From: Ischnura elegans
Taxonomy: Eukaryota; Arthropoda; Insecta; Odonata; Coenagrionidae
Direction: 5' to 3'
Length of the DNA stretch: 64,000 nt
Assembly (NCBI RefSeq): GCF_921293095.1
Contig: NC_060258.1
Location: 9,562,607 to 9,626,606 of the forward strand
Shown here piece after piece: positions 1 to 11,112 of this stretch (within the stretch, counting starts at the first letter, position 1; every line of letters begins with the position of its first letter). A program made the translations under genes and the position numbers. The notes below the pieces were generated by a model that saw only the letters and a list, made by a program, of their open reading frames with translations, was not told where the DNA came from and ran no database searches.

Positions 1-20
1 TTATAAGAAATTTCCAATAG

Positions 21-232
21 GGAGGAGTATGAAAAATGCATTGGAAAGCTGGGGCAAGGCCGGAACCTGCTCAAAGGCTATGAGGCAAGGCAACAAGTTC
101 TCCTAAATAAAAAAAGGGTTGTCTACCCCAACAAGAAGGCATTTCCAGCGGAAGAGTTGTGTTCCGATGACGACAGTATATTTTTGTTGCCTGAACTTTC
201 CCCAGTTACCAAGAGGAAGAAAATTGATACAG
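21..232 (+). CDS. Probable internal exon of the DUF4806-type gene
   Basis: Open from base 7, with an acceptor-like TTTCCAATAG at 11-20, giving an exon start at 21. The translated stretch is hydrophilic: an EEYEKCIGKLGQG segment, a KKRVVYPNKK segment, an acidic CSDDDS patch and a basic TKRKK patch. The frame stays open to 483, but from 307 it runs through an inserted foldback element, so the real exon must end earlier. The best splice candidate is CAG|GCAAGA at 230-238, a GC donor. It leaves one base, which matches the two-base start of the exon at 2937. This joins the segment to the DUF4806 exons by phase; the link is an inference. The N-terminus lies left of the window. No domain is recognised in this exon alone. 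Confidence 0.4.
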
Positions 233-306
233 GCAAGAATACCGTTGCATTCCAGAGATATTCTTTCATGGCTTTGTGCAAACACTATCCTATGTCAATG
301 CTTATT

Positions 307-795
307 CCCAGTGAGAAATGGGTGGTGGAATCCACGTGGAACCCACGTGGAAATGTAACGTGGATACCACGTGTTTTTGGTCGTGGAATCAACGTGGAAC
401 CCACGTGGAAATATGGTGGAAAAATTAAAACAGCAGTAGGTGCTGTCCTAAAACCATTAAAACCTCAACCACTCTATATCTAAACCTTCTATATATGTGT
501 CTACGATTTTTCATGTGCTCTCATGGCTGCCTTTCCACGAATTATATAAAAATAGAATGTGCGATACATTTTCACATAACTAGCGTGGTTTCAGGATGAT
601 AAATGACGAAATGTCACCAGAGAGTTAAGTTCCACAAATTAGAAATTCTGTTTAACATTTTATGCTAATCACCACAAATCCACTTGAAATCAACGTGGAT
701 TCCACGTGGGTCCAACCACTCAATATCCACCACCACCAAATATCCACCACTCAACGTGGGTTCCACGTGGATTCCACCACCCATTTCTCACTGGG
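307..795. mobile_element. Foldback MITE rich in CACGTGG
   Basis: The two ends are near-perfect inverted copies of about 43 bp: 307-350 reads CCCAGTGAGAAATGGG and onward, and 752-795 is its reverse complement. Inside both arms the hexamer CACGTG recurs (also ACGTGG/CCACGT variants), so the arms are made of short repeated units. A TTAT at 303 and again at 796 may be part of a target duplication but is too short to be sure. No coding capacity of its own. It interrupts the open frame that starts in the exon at 21. Confidence 0.8.
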
Positions 796-853
796 TTATA
801 TTGCAACCATTAACCCTGGTGCATGCATGGGTGAACACATGACCACTACTTAA

Positions 854-2633
854 CCCCTCAACGCCGTCATGCGTACCCAGTACGCGCCCTTTAAATTTCG
901 TATGCCGCCGTCATGCGTACCCAGTACGCTTCCTGACCTACTGTATATAATATTTTTTCTACGCGAGACATTGCATGTTAAATTAAAACTAATTACTCTA
1001 TCATTTGAAGAAATGTTTTTCCTCTCCAATAAAATATTCATAACGGCTTTATACCTTCAAGATGTTTTTAAAATGCTTCGATAAAATTCCGTTTTAAACC
1101 AGCGCGTTGACGACTGCGGTCCAAAAACTCAACGCCTTCCTTCGACTGTTCTATCATGACAAAATCCGCCTATTCTGCTTGAGAGACGCCAGGAAGGGTC
1201 AGCTACTTAAGCTTGAGATATGGTATCTTCTAAGCTGAATGCCTTCTCTCCGTCTTCTCCTTGTCTGTCGTCACCTCGAGCCCCAAGTGTGTTTGGCCCG
1301 CCTCGTTAGTCCTTAGCGTTCTAGGCGAAGGGGCCATATGCTTTGCTCTGCATTTATTTTTTTATATTTTTTTCTGGACAGTAATCAACGAAGATAAGAT
1401 TCCATCTAAACAGTCAGCATATACCAGGGCCCCTTCGAGATATTTTCTCGTCTCTTGAGGGAGCTTCTAAACCACGAGCTTCAGTCCACTAGAGTCATTC
1501 ATACTGTGTGGTGTTCTTTCAGGCAGTGTGTTGAAATTCTCATCAAGTTTACTTCCTGTGAGTGGTATTTTTTTATAATTGGCGATCCTACAAAATGGGA
1601 ATAGTATTGAAAGGCAAAATAGAGACTCGGAAGTCTGTTTGTGTGTTAGGTTATAGTAAATTCATTGGTGGGGTGAATTTCAAGGACCTGTTATTGCATT
1701 CGTAACTAATGGAAAGAAAACGCCATTACAAGTAGTGTATGAAGTTATTTAGGAGACTATTGAATGCGGAAATCCTAAATTCATATGTTGATCATAGGAA
1801 AAACACGTATAAAAATTTGACTTATCATTTCGCGTGCCATTGGTCGAGGTAGTATTTTTGAAATATCCAACGTCATACGAACTGTTTGGACATGGCCTTC
1901 ACTCATTACACAATTTAGTACCAAGACTCACAGAAATACATTTCCTAAAGACAATTCCTCAGCTGGGAAGAAATCAAAGTCTCAAAGGAGGTGTGCAGTT
2001 TGTGCCTCATATGAGAAATGAAGAGACTGCGTGTACTGGTGTGAAAAATGTGCAGTGGGATTATGTTTGGATTGCTTCAAATCATGTCACACAAAGCAGA
2101 TTTTCTAAGGTAAATCATTTGATTATTCACTTATTGACGTTTGAAACATTAGCACGTGTTTACCTGAATGAAATGATACGGTAATAATGGAACAAAGTCA
2201 GATAAGTGGTCGGAGTGGTAAATTTTTAAGCCGGCAAAACGGGTAATCCTATCGAAAATATCCGATCTGTTATGGCATTTTCAACCCCAAATAACTAAAT
2301 TACATCATGTAATTGCATTTTTTTAATGCAGGGAATGTTAGAGATCTTGCAGCTTATTCGAAACCAAACTAAAATCTTTCGAAATTGAAAATTTATTCAT
2401 TAGTTCATTAAAGGAGATACATAGAACAATAAATATTTTTTCAAATCGCTCGAAAAATTATAATATAGTAGCGCATTATATTACGCAATTTTACTAAAAT
2501 TTTCAATGATACTGATCGTATATTATGAAAGATATAAATTATTGAATGATACTCTGCCAAAAAGAAGAAGTCATTTAAATCTCATCCGGCCGCTGAGATG
2601 GGATTTAATTAAATGACCGCCGCGCTTGAGGGG
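854..2633 (+). mobile_element. piggyBac-type transposon, internally decayed
   Basis: Flanked by TTAA at 850-853 and 2634-2637, the target duplication typical of piggyBac. Ends are CCCCTCAACGC on the left and GCGCTTGAGGGG on the right, inverted relative to each other. A 23-bp motif GCCGTCATGCGTACCC... occurs twice near the left end (862 and 907). The only recognisable coding remnant is a transposase C-terminus at about 1860-2110. At 1.8 kb it is shorter than a full element, so most of the transposase is missing. Confidence 0.8.
1860..2110 (+). pseudogene. piggyBac transposase C-terminal remnant
   Basis: One frame gives LVPRLTEIHFLKTIPQ, the segment that precedes the cysteine-rich tail in piggyBac transposases. 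After about 1970 homology continues one frame over as RRCAVCASYE, then WCEKCAVGLCLDCF and a CHT end: paired cysteines of the C-terminal DNA-binding finger. There is a frameshift between the two parts and an in-frame stop within the finger. The catalytic domain is absent. Not a functional gene. Confidence 0.72.
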
Positions 2634-2936
2634 TTAATACAACTTTACAACATCTACCCCTCAAAATGGTAACTGCATTTATTACATAATGTAGTCCTTG
2701 TACCTGGGAGGTTTTACAATTCTTCGGCTGTTACTCGTTCTATTGCTATAGGAGATACTGGTAGTGCTTAACCATTTATTTTGTTCTTATATTTAACTAC
2801 ATTTGGTGGTTAAAATTATATTGAAAATCTTCATTTTCACTTAGCATGAAGGATTTATGATGCAAGATTTCATTTTGTGGAATAGAAATTTAGTGTATAT
2901 AATGGAACTGTAATGTAATTGCACCTTTGGTTTCAG

Positions 2937-3041
2937 TGAGAACAGAGAGTCCTGGAGAGGAGGTACGCAGTGGTGATGGAGAATCAACAAATAGTCACGG
3001 CATGTCACAGCCTCCAGTGGGACATGGCATCTCCTCTCAGG
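2937..3041 (+). CDS. DUF4806-type gene, linker exon
   Basis: Acceptor TTTCAG|TGAGAA and donor CAGG|GTAATG. Starts with two bases of a split codon and ends with one base left over, in phase with the next exon at 3164. It encodes a serine/glycine-rich hydrophilic linker (TESPGEEVRSGDGEST and onward). No domain of its own. Confidence 0.6.
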
Positions 3042-3163
3042 GTAATGATATGGAAGTGCTTTAGTTTCAAAATTTATTCTTCAATGTTTGTGCATATTTT
3101 TGGCCTTTGGAGTTGATCATTTCATTTTAAGTAATAACTTTTCGCTTTCAATTATTCTTGTAG

Positions 3164-3205
3164 GTGCACTGACGGATAATAGGGTTGGAGATGATTCTTT
3201 GAAAT
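3164..3205 (+). CDS. DUF4806-type gene, 42-bp exon
   Basis: Very short exon with acceptor TTGTAG|GTGCAC and donor AAAT|GTAAGT. The frame reads ALTDNRVGDDSLK between split codons. Phase matches both neighbours (one base carried in, one carried out). Confidence 0.6.
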
Positions 3206-3278
3206 GTAAGTAGTAAGCTTATATTTGAAGATATTTGTCTGATGGCTTGCTGTTTTCAACAAAAATTTTTCTTTGCAG

Positions 3279-3525
3279 ATGTCACTGTATCCATGTTCAA
3301 TGAATTCAGGGTGTGGCAGGAAGTAGAGAATGCCAACCGGAAAGCCGAAAATGAAACCATATTAAAAAACCAAGAAAAATTATAAATCTTCTATCAAATG
3401 GAAATTTAAAGGCAGGGGTTTCTGAAGGCTTCACAGTACCGTTGGAATTGCCGATAAATAGTTTATTGGAACTGGAGACTTTAGATGCATATGTTGGTAG
3501 GGACAAAATGTTCCAAGATTTCATG
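3279..3525 (+). CDS. DUF4806-type gene, exon with first half of domain (frameshifted)
   Basis: Acceptor TTTGCAG|ATGTC and donor TTCATG|GTAAGC. The first part reads FNEFRVWQEVENANRK and on to ILKNQEK, a helical region typical before DUF4806. It then meets TAA at 3383-3385. One frame over it continues seamlessly as the domain start, with VPLELPINSLLELETL and DAYVGRDKMFQDFM. A one-base deletion near 3376-3382, next to an A run, therefore breaks the frame. Either this copy is a pseudogene or the base is a sequencing error. Confidence 0.7.
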
Positions 3526-3680
3526 GTAAGCTGTCATTATTATTCAATACTTCATGGTAAATTATAATTGACAGTGCAAGATAAACATTATGATATGTAT
3601 TGAATAAATTACAATCCTTAGGCATAGTGATTTGAGCATTCATATGTTTTTAAATTTGTAAGTTTTTTTTCCCAATTTAG

Positions 3681-3843
3681 GTAGCGGATTTCAAGGGAAT
3701 GAAAACTAAGTTTATTGGAGATTTTGTTAGAAAAAACTTAGTAAAAGTTTTGACTAATGCAGTTGCCTCGCAATTAAACTGGGCAGGAAAAAATGGCAAG
3801 GTTTCTTTCAAAAAGTTTTCAAACATAATACGAATTTTGAAAG
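3681..3843 (+). CDS. DUF4806-like domain exon
   Basis: Acceptor CAATTTAG|GTAGCG, donor TTGAAAG|GTATGT. The translation contains FVRKNLVKVLTNAVA followed by SQLNWAGKNGKVSFKK, the signature middle of the DUF4806 domain (helix, then a W-x-G-K-x-GK turn, then a Phe/Lys-rich strand). Proteins with this domain are frequent and often multicopy in arthropods; the function is unknown. Assignment rests on remembered family character, not on a database search. Confidence 0.72.
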
Positions 3844-4228
3844 GTATGTATCATTCAAAATATCAGGAATGATGGCCATGAAAGGATATCACTGGAATGA
3901 ATATGGCCCTTAATAACCACAATCTTCCTGAAAATTTTGATCTTTTGGGATTCCCTCCAAGTGATATTCTCCATCAATGCTAACATTTCAAGGGTAGTTT
4001 TCCATTGTGTAGTCAGGACTTTTAATTAATTGAAACATGAAAAGCTTTGATGATTGAGGAGGGTTATCAATTTCCAACTGCTACACACATCCCATTTCAA
4101 ACAAATCTTTCTTGTTCAATAATTTGAATTTTCAATCCTGGAAAAGAACTCATAAATATCACATTTCATGAAGCTTGGTTGTGTATTTTCCTTTGCCAAA
4201 ATATAATGTTAATTTTCTCTGTTTTCAG

Positions 4229-4320
4229 ATGCAGCTCAAGAAGTTAAGGGACACTTCGACGAAGATTTGTTTAAACTGCATATCGCAAACTGGCTTGCTC
4301 AAGCACCGAAGAGGAAGTGA
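4229..4320 (+). CDS. DUF4806-type gene, terminal exon
   Basis: Acceptor GTTTTCAG|ATGCAG. With the one base carried over from 3843 the frame reads DAAQEVKGHFDEDLFK, then HIANWLAQAPKRK and a TGA stop at 4318-4320. The helix ending in a Trp-Leu and a short basic tail is the usual end of the domain. The matching phase across all five exons from 2937 supports one transcription unit, apart from the frameshift in the third. The 3' UTR and poly(A) site are not defined. Confidence 0.7.
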
Positions 4321-4662
4321 GGTTGCACATATATCAGGACTTGCACTTAACTGTGAAAACCTCAAAATCATCTATAAGCTGTGACTTTCGTCTACCATGA
4401 AAAAAACCAGAAAAAGGTTTGAATTTTGTCTCAAACTTCATTGTAGGATTGACGGATAAAAAGAAAAAAGTGATATGTCAATCATCTTTCAAGGCCTGTT
4501 TGCGGTGTGCCATGACAACTCAGGCAAAAAAATCTGTACTCTAAATAAGCTAAAGCTATACTCTAACTGCACTTAATATCTGGACTGGGAATGCACTTAA
4601 GACTGCACTTAATTGAAACAATACAGCACAGTTGCCATAGTACAGTAAAGTACAGTTACCAA

Positions 4663-4775
4663 AGCACAGTCAGAGTGCAGTGGCCACAGCACAGTCAGAG
4701 TGCAGTGGCCATAGCACGGTCAGAGTGCAGTGGCCACAGCACAGTCAGAGTGCAGTCACCACAGTACAGTCTAAG
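4663..4775. repeat. 25-bp minisatellite
   Basis: Four near-identical 25-bp units beginning AGCACAGTCAGAGTGCAGTG (4663, 4688, 4713, 4738) plus a decayed partial unit, with related CACAGTT/TACAGT words upstream from about 4620. Sits about 340 bp after the stop of the DUF4806-type gene. Confidence 0.85.
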
Positions 4776-4782
4776 TAATTTC

Positions 4783-4999
4783 TTTGGGTCTTCTTCCGTT
4801 TTATCCATGGCTCTATGAAAAATCACCAACATTCCAGCTGGCTTCATCAGATCCACTGAAGTAGCGATGCAGATTTGCCCAGACTGATATTTATGTCCAA
4901 CTGAATCCTCTTTGACACTTCAATGAACACAAAGAAGCTGACTGGAAGTTTGACTAAATTTCATCCAAAGCCATGGATAAACTCTGAAGAAGACCCAAA
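4783..4999. repeat. Inverted repeat around 150-bp spacer
   Basis: Arms of about 30 bp: TTTGGGTCTTCTTCC at 4783 and its reverse complement ending at 4999; the inner halves share ATCCATGGCT. Probably the ends of a small foldback element. No coding content. From here to 5470 nothing else is recognised. Confidence 0.6.
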
Positions 5000-5470
5000 A
5001 AACTAGCTGGAAAAGGGAATGATCTAAACCCTGTTTTGATATTGGATACAAATGACATGAAAGCCAATTCAGATATAAAATCATTTAATATAAAATGTAA
5101 TATCTTACAATGAAATTCAATAATACATGGTGAATTTTACATGGTGTTTCATTTTACATAAATTCATGGTGTTACATTTCGCGGAGGTTTTCCGTAAAGT
5201 GGTCGAGTGGGACTTTAACGTATCATCCTCTGTTGGCCTAAGGGCCTGCAGTGTCTCTCACCTGCCTACACCGTCTTTAGCTCACCGGTGCACTGTCGTG
5301 CCTGTAGGGAGGTAGTGTCCTTCAATCTGGTACGCTATGGTGAGCAAAAACAAGTCACCAGCAACGGGGTCGGACGGGATTCGATTCGCTTTAACCTTAT
5401 AGGTCCCCCGTGCCCTGGCAACTTTTACAAAGACTTCGATAAATTAGATGCCTTGTAAATGCCGACATCC

Positions 5471-6137
5471 AATGAAGACTTTCCTATAATTTTTTTATAG
5501 CCTAGATCGAAAGATTATTACTCCTGGAGTACGTATTTCACGCTTTTAGATTTTTAAATGATGGTATCTATCTTTCGCGATTAAATGAAAGGTGAAAATT
5601 TTCAAGCGCGAGAAAACGCGACGTGTAAGTATGAATGCCGGGAAATTTCTCCGTACGACGTATTTCTGGTCCCCGGTGCCGCCCTGTGAGGTGACCTTGA
5701 GGCGAGGCTTAGCGTTGATACGACGCAGGCTGCTAGCGGGTAGCCTAGTACCCTGCTGGCTGGTAGCGCTTGGCTTAAATAAGGATTATTAATACCTTAT
5801 CAAGCGAGGAAAACTTTCCGACCTTAGCCAGTTTTAATAGGTGATTATTAAGACATGTTTCCCTGAGCTCTGTGCCTCATGCATGCATTGGTAACCTCAG
5901 ACGATGTATAACTCCTATCCTCTCGTGTAGAAACTAGGTCCCTGTGACGTCACATGGAGTGGAATCGCATGGGCGCCAATCTGGCCTTTTTCAAATGAGA
6001 ATAAAATTGACCCTTGCCATTTGTTTAAACCAGTATTTCTAAAACCAAATAATTTGTATATTATGAATACACTAATGGTGGGTAACGAATCGCAATCAAT
6101 GCTTTTCGTTTTCTTTCATGAAGGAAACTACCCTATT
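5471..6137 (+). mobile_element. MITE-A copy 1 (defines + orientation)
   Basis: Family compared across at least eight copies in the window. Landmarks in order: GATTATTACTCCTGGAGTAC, TGAAAATTTTCAAGCGCG, AGGTGACCTTGAGGCGAGG, CTCATGCATGCATTGGTA, GTGACGTCAC near 5946, GGTGGGTAACGAATCGC, and the end GGAAACTACCCTATT. The left end is decayed here. In better copies the terminal inverted repeat is AATAGGGTRGTTTCCT. No transposase; source family unknown. Confidence 0.85.
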
Positions 6138-6639
6138 TCAAATGTAATATTGCTATTGTGACCAAATTGTCATCTTTAGCTCTCTTGTTTTATTCTCTTA
6201 TTTGTTAAAACAGTGCTTTAGCAGGAAAGAAATCTTTCTCAGTCCACGTTTGCTAAGGGGATCCAAATTGCTTAAAGGCACTTAGATGCAAACGATTTCT
6301 CAGACATTTGAGGTAAGGGACAGCGGTTATACAATTGTTTATCCAGACATTTTGCGAAATAAATATTTGTTCATTTCTCAAGAAATATGTATTAAGAATT
6401 GAATTATTTGTCTTTTGTGAGGCGTTTACAATTTTTAAATGAAATGCTGCGATAAATATTAACTTATATCTCGAGTTATGTATGAAAATCAACATGGAAA
6501 TTGTTTATGCATTAATACTGACCTTGGAACTTCATTTAAAATTTGACTACTTATGCTCAGAAGAAAGGTGAGGTATTCAGCTCAAAGTTTGTAATTTACG
6601 TGCAAGCAACAATTATCCATTTGCCAAATACATATAAGC

Positions 6640-6960
6640 AATACATAAGTTGACCGCGAACCAATGCCACAGGTATGGTCGTAAACCCGGAAAGGAGGGA
6701 GCTCAACTAGTCTCGGAGTCCGAGATAATGCGCAGTCCCCGCTGGGAATGGTCGAAAAAGGTTGGAGCTGAGAGTGTGAGATTATCCGTGACACCCTTCT
6801 TAACGAATGTCCTGCTAAAATACTCCGTACAGAGGAGACGGAAGAGTGTCTTGGAACTCAGTACAGCAGCCATGCTAAGACAAAAACTCTGCTGTCTCGA
6901 AAGGGTTTACCTTTTCCCTACTAAAGACGAAAATATATGTCTGGAAGTTTATTGTGTCTA
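6640..6960. repeat. Dispersed repeat M (piggyBac-like end)
   Basis: The stretch AAAGGTTGGAGCTGAGAGTG...TCAGTACAGCAGCCATGCTAA recurs at 60830-60950 (continuing at 62128-62240) and, inverted, at about 52710-52830. In the 52.7 kb copy one side reads TTAACCCTTTAGAGAC, like a piggyBac-type end. The long open frame here is not conserved between copies and is not called as a gene. Bases 6998-7080 contain the start of another dispersed repeat (CAGTGGCGTAACTTGG followed by a G run). Confidence 0.5.
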
Positions 6961-7313
6961 ATGCAGCGTTCCCTCTCAACCGTGAATACCTTAAAACCAG
7001 TGGCGTAACTTGGAATATGCTTTGGGGGGGTAAAGGGGGATGGGGAAGGGCGACCTCCAACCCCTTTGGGAAAATCTTGGAAAAATGGCATGCCTGAAAA
7101 TTACATTTTACGTTAATTGATTGATTGATTGATGATGCGGTGGGGGATCAGCTCCCAGGGCACTTAGACCTGTAGGTCCACTGTGCTAACCACTGTTAAT
7201 GGATCACCCAATGAGGCCAAAGATCTCTTACCTCGTTGGGCTCTACCAAAGGTGAGCCCAGGTGTCTATATCGAGTCCTCATGATTGCGGGACACTCTCA
7301 TATTACAGTGGAA

Positions 7314-7830
7314 CCTCGATAAAACGACACCCCACGGTGCACCAATAAACACTTGCTATAGCGAATAGTCGCTTTACTGGAGGTGGTGCAAATAATAGCC
7401 AATATACCTCATATTACTCCTTTATTTTTATTTTCTTGCTTAGACGTGTTTGGTGTTTTTTTGGCCATGGTGTGTTCCATCAAATGCTTCCTATTCATGC
7501 AACTCATGGACGTGCGGGTATGCTGATGACTGCTTTCTGCCGCCCGAGGAACAAAAGAAGATCAAGCATTCGCGAATACTAATGCCACAATATTTTCACC
7601 AAAATTAACTACTTATTTATCGAACAACAGTTTACCACATAAATTTGAGACTGAGCACTCCATTAACTTCATTTCTAACAGATCGCTAGCAATTACAGAG
7701 AATAAGGAGTCTTGGTGTAAGTTTTTCTGGCGGTGAAACCCTCGCTATGGCGAGAGCCAACACCAAAAGGGCCTCGTAAAAACGAAATTTTTAACATGCT
7801 TATTATAGGATCAATTGACGGTGAATAGAT
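7314..7830 (+). mobile_element. Element E copy 1, truncated
   Basis: Starts TACAGTGGAACCTCGATAAA and follows E copies 2 and 3 (10351, 39501) through CCCCACGGTGCACCAATAAA and CGGTGAAACCCTCGCTATGG. The right terminal repeat seen in the other copies is missing here. Non-autonomous, mariner-like TA-flanked family. Confidence 0.8.
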
Positions 7831-7889
7831 GAATCTACCCAGTAGTAACTCCGGAAACCTCCATGCTGAATCAATTTAGGCCTTATGAC

Positions 7890-8715
7890 AATGGGGAATT
7901 CCACTGAAAATGGGTGATTATGCAATAAAAAAGTATCTTCCACGCTAAAAATTATAGTGAAAGCAGTTCTTCTCTAACATGCGCATTATTCGCATAATTC
8001 CACTTTGAAAGTCATATAGTTATCTTGCGCTTCAAACAACACATCGCCATGTTGGCTGAGCGTGACGTCAGAGTCCAGTAAACAAAACGTTTACGTGGTG
8101 CCAGTAGACTGTTTGCCCCAGTTTTAGGAAAATCTATGGATCTCTCATAGCATATAAATCTATGCATCTCAAAGCAATGAGTAAATGACAGTAATTAAAT
8201 GAGATACAAAACGAACTATAGATTACTATTGAACGAAATAGTTCATTTAATTTATGTTACGTTTAAATTTCCCGGCTTCTCAACTCCGCGAAATCTTCAT
8301 TGCCGGAGAATAATATGCGACCATGAATTAATCTACCTTCAAAATGTTCCTAGAATGCGCCTTCACGAAGTCGGATTCATCCATCTTGCAATACGTGCAT
8401 CGTAAAGTCTTTAAAACCATTCGCAACTGTTTTTGACACACCCTTTAATGTTATGAATCAGTATCGTCGTAGCTGTTTGTTATTATCGTTACTTTTTGCT
8501 ATTACCATGGAGCGAAGCTGCTTACTCGCACTCTGACGTCACAGGACGTTTTTGTAGCGCGAAAGAATTTAGTGATTTTCACGAACTTTGAAGCTCCGTA
8601 ATAACAAGAATATTGGGAATTATGAAGTCATAATTTGCAAACCTTAATAACTTCAACTTACTTATCGATACATGTAAAAAAAATAGCTACTTTAATTTTA
8701 AGAGAGTACCCCATT
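7890..8715 (+). mobile_element. Element O copy 1
   Basis: Ends AATGGGGAATTCC and GAGTACCCCATT are loosely inverted. It is about 80% alike to the copy at 9278-10106 along its whole length (landmarks GCAGTTCTTCTCTAACATG, CATCGCCATGTTGGCTGA, CTGCTTACTCGCA.TCTGACG). No coding capacity. Confidence 0.72.
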
Positions 8716-8806
8716 GAGACCAAAGCTAATGTTGTGGTGTTGTAGCTATTTTAAATTATTTTTCACTGATTAATAGTAATTATTATTATTATTATTTTTA
8801 TTTCAG

Positions 8807-8872
8807 CTGGACAATTTTGGAGTGAGGATGGATATGCCTGAGAATCACATTCGTCAAGAGCTCTATCCTGAG
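8807..8872 (+). CDS. Exon of unrecognised plus-strand gene (first visible)
   Basis: Acceptor TATTTCAG|CTGGAC preceded by an (ATT)n tract, donor CTGAG|GTAAGG. Exactly 22 codons in phase 0, including GVRMDMPENHIRQELYPE. It is unique sequence between two copies of repeat O, as expected of a host exon. Two further phase-0 exons follow at 12440 and 18682. No domain recognised; the start codon lies in an earlier exon not identified. Confidence 0.6.
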
Positions 8873-9277
8873 GTAAGGAACAGTAGTGCTTGTAGATTTG
8901 TAACTTACAATGGACAAAAGGTCAATTACGGATGTCACTCACTCAAAATTGCAGATGTTTTCCTGAAAAGTGTTGTGCTATAAAGCCTGAATCACATTAT
9001 CATTTTTTCCATCCTGTCTGAGGGACAACTCCATTGTCATGTCCCTTTTCCGTTGCAGTAATCATCTCCGGTACTGTCTTTCTACCAAGCAAAAAGCATG
9101 GACACTAACATTGATTATAATGTCATGCTTTTAATTGAACGGCTGTTGTAATTACATATGTACAAGGACTAACGCAAAAGTTTTTGACAAAAAAGTAGAG
9201 ACTATTCAGTAGTTTAATTAATAATTCTTCTGTAACATCATAACTGCTTAATCAGTGCTCCCAATCAACTGTCTACC

Positions 9278-10106
9278 AATGGAGAATTCCACTGAAAATG
9301 GATGATTATGCGATAAAAAAATATCTTTCGTGCTGAAAATTACAGTGAAAGCAGTTCTTCTCTAACATGCGTATTATTAGTAAGATTCCAATTTGAAAAT
9401 TGTCTTTGAATCTTGCGCTCCAAACGACCCATCGCCATGTTGGCTGATCGTGACGTAAGAGTCCAGTAAACAATACGTTGACGTGGTGCCAGTGGAGAGT
9501 AGACTATTTGTCCCAGTTTTAGAAAAACCTATGTATCTCTCTTTACAATTCATTTTTTTATATGTTAAAATCATCATCAGTCATGTGAAATATTTATCCT
9601 GAATAATTGATAGGTTTAAAGAATGTATGCATGCTGGAAGATACAGTCTTTACAAATAGCGCTTGTTACTTTTTCGTCATCCTTATCTACGGCGATTTCG
9701 ACAGTATTAGAAAATTACTAAATTAATCTACCTTCAGAATGTTCCCAGAATGCGTCTTTTCGAAGTCGGAGTCAACCATTGCGCAATACACGCACCGTAA
9801 AACTATTAAACTGTTCACAACTGTTTTCACACACCCTTCAAGTTAAGAATCAGTACCATCGAAGATATTTGTTATCGTCGTTATTGTTTTGCTATTGCCA
9901 TGGAGCGAGTCTGCTTACTCGCATTCTGACGTCACAGGGCGTTCTTGTGGCGCAAAAGAATTTGGTAATTTTTGCAAACTTTGAAGCTCTCTAGCAACAA
10001 GAATATTGAGAATTATGAAGTCATATTTTGCATTCGTTTATAAATTTAACTTACTTATTTAGGCATGTAAAAAAATTACCTTTTTAATTTTATGAGACAC
10101 CCCATT
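9278..10106 (+). mobile_element. Element O copy 2
   Basis: Second, more diverged copy of the 7890-8715 element in the same orientation, starting AATGGAGAATTCCACTG and ending GAGACACCCCATT. The exon at 8807 lies between the two copies. The stretch 8880-9277 is intron without recognisable features. Confidence 0.72.
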
Positions 10107-10350
10107 TTGTCTACCGTGAAATAAAAAATGAAAAATAAAATTATGGAGATAATCTTGAGTTTTTTTTTTCAGAGCTTTCGCGCTAATCTTTAGCGAAATT
10201 ATTTTCATTCACATCTTGTTGTTGTTATTTATCAAAATTGCTGTTAATTCCGGTATTAAGAGTTCATCCTTGGAACCGAGTGAGCATCGAGAACCAAGAA
10301 CCGATGGGGGAGAACCAATGGCAATGCTTTGAAAAATCACAGATAATAAA

Positions 10351-11112
10351 TACAGTGAAACCCCGATAAAACGAGACCCCACGGTGCACCAATAAACATT
10401 CGTTATAGCGAATTGTCGCTTTACCGGAAATAATAGTCAATATGTATACCTGTTGCGAACAGTTATACAGGAGCAGAGTGGTGCGGCGACTCATAAATTT
10501 CTATCCGATAAATGTAAGCATAAATCCAGACGAAAGGCGATGTTTTTTTGCATCACTAAATTTACAAGTTCAAACAATTTATAAGCGCCACACTGAATAA
10601 AAATCATGCAAAGCATTGTTTTGTCAATCATTATGCCAATGCACAACAGAGGAAGCCATTTTTCTATGCACTTTATTAGTGCATTTACGTAATCGTTCTA
10701 TAATTTTGGTATTTTCCATTGAAAATTCAAAAATTAACTGATAAAACTGTATCGTGTCTATTTAATGGCTCAAATGTTTCCATTGGTGTATGTTTATTGT
10801 TCCTGTAGGTTAAGCGGCAGTGAAGTGAAATAACGTATTGCATTTGTTTCTGCAGTTTCCCACATAAATTTGAGCACTCCATTGACTTCATTTCTAACAG
10901 ATCGCTAGCAATTACAGAGATTAAGGAGTCTTGGTGTAAGTTTTTCCGGCGGTGAAACCCTCGCTATGGCGAGAGCCAACACCAAAAGGGCCTCGGGAAA
11001 ACGAAATTTTTAACATGCTTATTATAGGTTCAATCGACGGTGCATAGGCTATCTCTCGTAATAGCGGGGGTCTCGCTATAGCCCATACTCGCTTTAACGA
11101 GGTTCCACTGTA
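10351..11112 (+). mobile_element. Element E copy 2 (full length)
   Basis: TIRs TACAGTGAAACCCCGATAAA and, inverted, CTCGCTTTAACGAGGTTCCA ending in CTGTA; TA on both sides. 762 bp, no transposase. It lies inside an AT-rich tract bounded by GGAACCGAG (10275) and GGAACCGACTCATC (11670), possibly the remains of an older hAT-like element. 11113-11687 has nothing else recognisable. Confidence 0.85.

Noticed and set aside
4591..4818. 75-codon frame over the minisatellite
   Set aside because: It is the translation of a tandem repeat with no other support.
6650..6961. 103-codon plus-strand frame
   Set aside because: The sequence is dispersed repeat M, and other copies do not keep the frame.
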